This document shows positions 6,751-10,714 of a stretch of DNA of 10,714 bases, in pieces. How positions within the stretch are numbered: position 1 is the first letter of the stretch; each line of letters opens with the position of its first letter. The stretch is from NCBI GenBank assembly GCA_002309765.1, contig DBXY01000054.1:1-10714 (forward strand), in the 5' to 3' direction. The translations under genes and the position numbers were made by a program. Origin of the DNA: Verrucomicrobia bacterium UBA1200. Its GTDB lineage: Bacteria; Verrucomicrobiota; Kiritimatiellia; RFP12; UBA1067. Below the pieces are notes generated by a model. It was not told the origin of the DNA. It worked only from the letters and a program-made list of their open reading frames with translations, and did not search any database.

Positions 6751-6820
6751 ATCTTGCTCAATTTTTTTGGAGCGGGTTGAGGGGTTTTATCCCGGCCCGG
6801 TAACGGCTAGGAATAAGAAG

Positions 6821-7831
6821 ATGAAGCAGTACAATGTAGGGCTGGTCGGCGTTGGCGCGGTCGGCACCGAGATGATTAAGGTCCTGAAGGATCGCAAGTT
6901 CCCGTGTGGCAAGGTTCAGGTTTTTGCGTCGCGGGAGCGCGACGAAGAGATCCTGGGCGAAACTTACCATGTCCTTAAAGCTGGCGAAGAGAGCTTCAAG
7001 GGATTGGACATCGTGCTTTTTGCGGGCAAGACCGACGTGGCGATCCAGTTGCGCGACGCGGTGGTTCGGGCCGGCGCGAAAATGATCGACAACTCCCGCG
7101 CCTTCCGTCAAGACCCCGATGTGCCGCTGGTGGTGCCGCAGGTCAACCCGGAGGATTTGGATTGGAACCACGGGGTGATCGCCAACCCGAACTGCACCAC
7201 GGCGATCATGCTGGAGGCGGTGGCGCCCCTGCACCGGGCGAAAAAACTGAAGCGGCTGGTGGCGGCCACCTATCAGGCCGCGTCCGGGGCCGGCGCTCCG
7301 GGGTTGGCCGAATTGGAGCAGCAGATTCAGGATTACGCGGCGGGGCGTCCGCTCACCGTGAAAGCCTTCCAGCACCAGCTCACCTGCAACCTCATTCCCC
7401 ACATCGACAAGTTCGACGAGGAAAACTGGTACACGCTGGAAGAGCTGAAGATGCGCAACGAGTCCCGCAAGATGCTCCATCTGCCGGACCTGATGCTCTC
7501 CTGCACCTGTGTGCGGGTGCCGGTAGCCCGCGCGCACTCCGAGTCGCTTAACCTGGAGTTCGAGGATGAGATCACCCCCGACGAGGCCAGGGAAATTCTT
7601 CGCGCCGCCAAGGGCGTCAAGGTGGTGGATGACCCGCTGAACGGCGGATATCCGATGCCGCTTGACGCTACGGGGCGCTACGAGGTGCTTGCCGGGCGGA
7701 TCCGGCAGGATATCAGCCGCGCCGACAAGCGCGGGCTGGAGATGTTCGTTTCCGGCGACCAGCTGTTGCGCGGTGCCGCACTGAACGCGGTTGAGATCGC
7801 CGAAACGCTGATTGAGCGGGGTTTGGTCTGA
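6821..7831 (+). CDS. asd: Aspartate-semialdehyde dehydrogenase
   Basis: This encodes a 336-residue enzyme that reduces aspartyl phosphate to aspartate semialdehyde with NADPH, the branch point to lysine/diaminopimelate, threonine and methionine. The N-terminal Rossmann motif is GLVGVGAVG (residues 7-15). Arg94 lies in NSRAFR, a phosphate-binding segment, and the catalytic Cys125 lies in NPNCTT. TYQAASGAG (150-158) is the family signature, and the acid/base His239 follows in RVPVARAHS. The length is typical and all key residues are present. The start at 6821 is preceded by AGGA (6809-6812). An in-frame TTG at 6722 would add 33 unlikely residues overlapping the promoter. No clear terminator follows in the 131-base gap. 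The enzyme acts in the cytoplasm and supplies peptidoglycan precursors. Confidence 0.97.
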   Translation: MKQYNVGLVGVGAVGTEMIKVLKDRKFPCGKVQVFASRERDEEILGETYHVLKAGEESFKGLDIVLFAGKTDVAIQLRDAVVRAGAKMIDNSRAFRQDPDVPLVVPQVNPEDLDWNHGVIANPNCTTAIMLEAVAPLHRAKKLKRLVAATYQAASGAGAPGLAELEQQIQDYAAGRPLTVKAFQHQLTCNLIPHIDKFDEENWYTLEELKMRNESRKMLHLPDLMLSCTCVRVPVARAHSESLNLEFEDEITPDEAREILRAAKGVKVVDDPLNGGYPMPLDATGRYEVLAGRIRQDISRADKRGLEMFVSGDQLLRGAALNAVEIAETLIERGLV

Positions 7832-7868
7832 TTTTATTCGAAATCTTTTGCTTTCCGGCTGATTCGCA

Positions 7869-7897
7869 TTGACTATTGCCCCGGTTTGGTTTATGAT
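7869..7897 (+). promoter_or_regulatory. Promoter of the FecR-domain gene
   Basis: TTGACT (7869-7874) and TATGAT (7892-7897) are separated by 17 bases, which is close to the sigma70 consensus. It lies about 65 bases before the start codon, so this gene need not depend on read-through from asd. Confidence 0.78.
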
Positions 7898-7962
7898 TTA
7901 CGCATCTCTTGTAATGAGGGAGTGGTGTTTTCGTTCATCCACATAATAAGGAAGCGGTTCCC

Positions 7963-8937
7963 ATGAAGGAAAAAGCAGGTATCTTGGTGGTAGGAACTTG
8001 TGCGGCGGCGTTTTTGGCGTTGGGCGCGTACGCGCAGGGCGAGGCGGCGCCGGAGCAGGCTCAGGCTACACCGGCTGAAGAGCAGGTGTTGAAGTACGAG
8101 CCTTTGGTCCGCGCGGCGGAAGTCAAGGGTGTTTGTGAGGTTTTAAACCCCGACACGGGCGCTTGGGCTCCGGTAATGGAGCGTAAGGCATATCCGATGG
8201 GGTGTAAATTCCGTACCGGGGCGGACGGCACGTTTTCGCTGATTTTCTCCCGCGAGGATTCGGTGACGCTGGCGCCGTCGTCAGAACTGCTGGCGACCGC
8301 GAGCCGCAAGAATCCGGATGCCCGTATCGTGCGGTTGCTCAACGGCGTTGCCAAGACCAATCTGCGCGACAACACGCCGGACGGCTCGTTCAACTTGCTC
8401 ACCGACAACGCGCTCTGCAAGAGCATGACCGGCAAGGGCGAGTATAAGGTCAGCTACAGCGGCACTACCGAGACTTTCGTCGCCAACACCATCACCGGTG
8501 CGTGCGAGGTCGAAGGGCCGCAATACACCATTCCGGCGTTGCGCGCCGCGAATATCGTCAGCATCGAGACCACCGAGGGTCGCGCGTTGAGCCGCATCGC
8601 CAGCGTCAGCGGCGATTTCGGCATCACTCTGGACAGCGGCACCGAGGAGCCGGTGAAGCACACCATGACTCCCAAGGCGGTGGTTAAAATTTGGCGCGAG
8701 CGCGCACCGGTCGGCGGGCGTACCGTGGTTTCCGTGTTGGCGGTAAACCATCAGGGGCGTCAGGAGCACCGTTTCGCGTATGTGATCGGCCGTCCGACGC
8801 TGGCCACCGGCGAGCTGGTCAAGAAGGAAGAGGAAGAGCCTGCCGATGAAAACCTGCCGGTGTTGGTCGCCCCGGAGAAGGATAAGGAAGCGCCGGCAGC
8901 CGCCGAACCCGCCGCGGACGCGGCCAAAGACCTGTAG
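7963..8937 (+). CDS. Exported FecR-domain-like protein
   Basis: This encodes a 324-residue protein. The ATG follows AAGGAAG (7948-7954) by 8 bases. Residues 1-24 form a signal peptide ending AYA before Gln25, so the product should be periplasmic or exported. Residues 50-175 resemble a FecR-type beta domain: a repeated 'VKGVCEV ... W.P' strand, then GCKFRTGADGTFSLIF and DSVTLAPSSELL, then a segment around RLLNGVAKTNLRDN. Classical FecR proteins are inner-membrane anti-sigma regulators of iron uptake, but this one has no cytoplasmic anti-sigma domain or internal membrane helix. No sigma factor or TonB receptor is nearby, so an iron-signalling role is not supported. Residues 175-280 look beta-rich. 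Residues 285-324 are low-complexity Glu/Ala/Pro/Lys and probably disordered. Its partner is unknown; the neighbour is a periplasmic chaperone gene. Confidence 0.75.
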   Translation: MKEKAGILVVGTCAAAFLALGAYAQGEAAPEQAQATPAEEQVLKYEPLVRAAEVKGVCEVLNPDTGAWAPVMERKAYPMGCKFRTGADGTFSLIFSREDSVTLAPSSELLATASRKNPDARIVRLLNGVAKTNLRDNTPDGSFNLLTDNALCKSMTGKGEYKVSYSGTTETFVANTITGACEVEGPQYTIPALRAANIVSIETTEGRALSRIASVSGDFGITLDSGTEEPVKHTMTPKAVVKIWRERAPVGGRTVVSVLAVNHQGRQEHRFAYVIGRPTLATGELVKKEEEEPADENLPVLVAPEKDKEAPAAAEPAADAAKDL

Positions 8938-8952
8938 GATTGTGGATTTGAG

Positions 8953-9001
8953 TCTGGGCGCTGGCGCAGTCGTACGCGGGCCGGCGCCCAGAGTGATTTT
9001 T
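8953..9001 (+). terminator. Rho-independent terminator or attenuator after the FecR-domain gene
   Basis: A 12-base-pair stem with one G-U pair (8953-8964 with 8981-8992) encloses a 16-base loop. It is followed, after three bases, by six T (8996-9001). It starts 15 bases after the stop codon and ends only 37 bases before the next start codon. Confidence 0.75.
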
Positions 9002-9038
9002 CCCGCGTGCGGAAACTGTTTCAATTGGGTGTCAAGCC

Positions 9039-10714
9039 GTGTTTATCTATCACTTTAACCGCCTCATCCGGAACCGTATCCTGTGGGGTTTCTTCGCCAT
9101 CGTTATCGCATTTGCTTTTGTCGCGGTAGATTCCTGCCGCAAAACCCTTCCCAAAGAAACCGCCGGGCAGCTGAACGGCAAGAGCATTTCGTCTATGGAG
9201 TTTAGGCGTATTGAGACCTCGTTGCGCGGGTTTGGGCGCAACGCCGACCACTCGACTCCGGCGCACGTGATTGACCGCCGGGCATGGGAGCAGATCGCCG
9301 CAATCGGCACCGCCGAGGCGAACGGCATGGCGGTTACGGACAGCGAGATCCAGCAGACCATCCGCGAGTTCCCCGCTTTCCAGGGGGCGAACGGTTTTGA
9401 CATCAACCTCTATCGCCAAGTGCTTCGCGCCCAAGGACTTAACGAGGGCCTGTATGAGGATCTGGTTCGCGACCAGCTGGCAATCACCAAGAGCGCCATG
9501 CTCGCCAATACCGCGTCTTGGGTCTCCCCGATGGAGCTGGAGGACGAGTTGGCCGGCATGACCGACAAGTTCACCGTTCAGGTGGCGGCGGTCAGCAACC
9601 GCTACACCAAGGCGGATATGAACCTCACGGAAGAGAACTACAAGAAGTACTATGAGGAACATAAGGACGACTTCGCGTTGCCCGATCAGGTGCAGGTCAA
9701 GTATGTCGCCCTGCCCGCCTCCAATTTCGTCGCGTCGGTTACGGTGAGTGACGCCGAGATCCAGGATTATTACGATTCGAACGCCGACAAATACACCCGC
9801 ACCACCACCAACAACGTTTCCGAAGCGATTCCGCTGGATGAGGTGCGCGACAAGATCACCGAAGAGTTGAAGCTGGAAGCGGCGGTTTACACCGCGTCAA
9901 CCTCCGCGCAGTTCCAAGTTTTCGGCAAGCTCGACAGCAGCGTGAGCAACAGCTTCGAGGGTGTTCTGGGGTCCTTCGCCAAGGATAACAACCTCACCAT
10001 CTCCATTTCGCCGATGTTTTCCGCAACCGACAACGGCCGCTGGGTCGGCGAAAACGCGCGCGAGTTCATCTCGCAGGCGTTTGAACTGGATATGGAGTCG
10101 TCCGATTCCCGCTTCGCGGTGGTTGAGGGCACCAAAAAGGTGTACGTCATGGAGTTGGTCAAGCAGGAGGCCGCCCATGTTCCCGAATACGACAAGGTGA
10201 AGGTTGAGGTTAAAAACCAGGCCGTCTCCCGCGCCCGGTCGGACGCTTTCGACGCGATGCTGAAGGATCTGAAGTCTCAGCTTGAGAAGTCCGTGGCGGA
10301 TGGAAAAGGGTTCGAGGATTCCGCCAAGGCGTTGGGCATGAACGTTTCCACCTCGGTGACCTACTCGGTGAGCGACATTTCCAACGCGAAGTTTGAAAAC
10401 AATTTCTCGGTGGCTTACGGGGCGATGTCGGTGCAGAAGGGGAAGATTTCTGACCCGATTCCCGCCAGCTCCGCGAAATCGCTGCTGGTTTACGTGCAGG
10501 ATCGCCAGGAAGGCGACGCGCTGGCCGCCGAAATGGCCCGTTCCCAGGTCCGTTCCGGGCTTGCCCGCCGCGCCAGCGGTCAGCTGTTTAACGATTGGTT
10601 GTCGTGGAATCTTGGCCGGCAAAAGCTGGAAACAAAGATTGAAATTGACGACCCCGACGCAAAGTCTAATGACGCCGGAGATTCCGCAGCCGCCGCTGAC
10701 GAAGCGGCTGCCGC
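9039..10714 (+). CDS. PpiD/SurA-like membrane-anchored periplasmic chaperone; 3' end outside window
   Basis: The frame is open from a GTG at 9039 to the window edge (558 codons seen). No ATG lies in frame nearby, and the ribosome site is weak. The N-terminus FIYHFNRLIRNRILWG, followed by a hydrophobic helix (about residues 14-31), matches the single-pass anchor of PpiD, which holds the chaperone at the periplasmic face of the inner membrane next to the Sec exit. Residues 43-170 resemble the SurA/PpiD N-terminal chaperone domain (GQLNGKSIS... ), and LPDQVQVKYVALPAS with VSDAEIQDYYDSN (214-248) matches the PpiD middle region. At about 255-265 the sequence passes directly into IPLDEVRDKITEEL, with no parvulin motif such as ARHIL between, so the isomerase domain appears absent. 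The tail is Ala/Asp-rich (539-558). It should help newly exported proteins fold without isomerase activity. Confidence 0.83.
   Translation, partial: MFIYHFNRLIRNRILWGFFAIVIAFAFVAVDSCRKTLPKETAGQLNGKSISSMEFRRIETSLRGFGRNADHSTPAHVIDRRAWEQIAAIGTAEANGMAVTDSEIQQTIREFPAFQGANGFDINLYRQVLRAQGLNEGLYEDLVRDQLAITKSAMLANTASWVSPMELEDELAGMTDKFTVQVAAVSNRYTKADMNLTEENYKKYYEEHKDDFALPDQVQVKYVALPASNFVASVTVSDAEIQDYYDSNADKYTRTTTNNVSEAIPLDEVRDKITEELKLEAAVYTASTSAQFQVFGKLDSSVSNSFEGVLGSFAKDNNLTISISPMFSATDNGRWVGENAREFISQAFELDMESSDSRFAVVEGTKKVYVMELVKQEAAHVPEYDKVKVEVKNQAVSRARSDAFDAMLKDLKSQLEKSVADGKGFEDSAKALGMNVSTSVTYSVSDISNAKFENNFSVAYGAMSVQKGKISDPIPASSAKSLLVYVQDRQEGDALAAEMARSQVRSGLARRASGQLFNDWLSWNLGRQKLETKIEIDDPDAKSNDAGDSAAAADEAAA

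Larger units (their letters stand above)
6503..6820. other. Divergent intergenic region between the LamG protein gene and asd
   Basis: These 318 bases contain the promoters of both genes, facing away from each other with their -35 elements about 95 bases apart. Between them lie an AT-rich stretch (CATATAATATAAGG near 6640-6653) and an imperfect inverted repeat, CTCGCG/CGCGAG (6657-6662 with 6678-6683). I see no convincing gene in it. Confidence 0.6.

Noticed and set aside
6722..6820. Extended asd start at a TTG
   Set aside because: The TTG is part of the -35 element, and the added residues do not belong to the enzyme family. The ATG at 6821 gives a standard N-terminus.
6758..7537. A 259-codon minus-strand frame opposite asd
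   Set aside because: It is antisense to a confidently identified enzyme gene, and no domain is visible in the translation.
8281..9024. A 247-codon minus-strand frame
   Set aside because: It is antisense to the FecR-domain gene and crosses its terminator, and the composition is that of a codon shadow.
9897..10622. A 241-codon minus-strand frame
   Set aside because: It is antisense to the PpiD-like gene, which shows clear family motifs throughout.
1..10714. CRISPR arrays, insertion sequences, rRNA genes, phage genes
   Set aside because: I looked for regularly spaced repeats, transposase motifs with terminal repeats, and rRNA sequence, and found none.

Overview
The window is 10.7 kb of bacterial chromosome with moderately high GC. 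The exception is an AT-rich island at about 130-930. Several features suggest a Gram-negative member of the PVC superphylum, with Kiritimatiellota/Lentisphaerota-like bacteria my best guess. These are an Rhs tail with a lipoprotein partner, a very large secreted LamG/PKD/beta-helix protein of the type abundant in that group, a FecR-like exported protein and a PpiD-type periplasmic chaperone. The taxonomic placement is an inference; no rRNA gene is present to settle it.

Layout. (1) Bases 1-1059 are the 3' end of an Rhs-repeat protein. Its conserved core stops near base 150 and gives way to an AT-rich, unrecognised C-terminal domain. A small AT-rich lipoprotein gene overlaps the Rhs stop codon, and a doubtful 31-codon ORF follows. 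This has the architecture of a polymorphic toxin with a linked immunity gene. (2) Bases 1117-2066 are a ribosomal unit: promoter, zinc-type rpmB (L28), a zinc-ribbon/coiled-coil protein of unknown role, and a strong terminator. (3) Bases 2094-2281 hold a tRNA-Leu(GAG) gene on the minus strand with its own promoter and terminator. Its terminator sits almost back-to-back with that of the rpmB unit. (4) Bases 2321-6628 hold a 1368-residue secreted multidomain protein on the minus strand, with a terminator and a good sigma70-type promoter. (5) From 6722 to the right edge, three genes on the plus strand follow: asd (aspartate-semialdehyde dehydrogenase), a FecR-domain exported protein, and a PpiD/SurA-like membrane-anchored chaperone cut by the window end.

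How the parts fit. The housekeeping genes (rpmB, tRNA-Leu, asd, the PpiD-like gene) appear to be separate or small transcription units. Promoter-like hexamers with exactly 17-base spacers can be seen for tRNA-Leu, the LamG protein, asd and the FecR-like gene. The rpmB and tRNA-Leu promoters share an 11-base sequence at the -35 region. The possible novel biology lies in the Rhs C-terminal domain with its overlapping lipoprotein, in the zinc-ribbon protein coupled to rpmB, and in a PpiD-like protein that appears to lack the parvulin domain.
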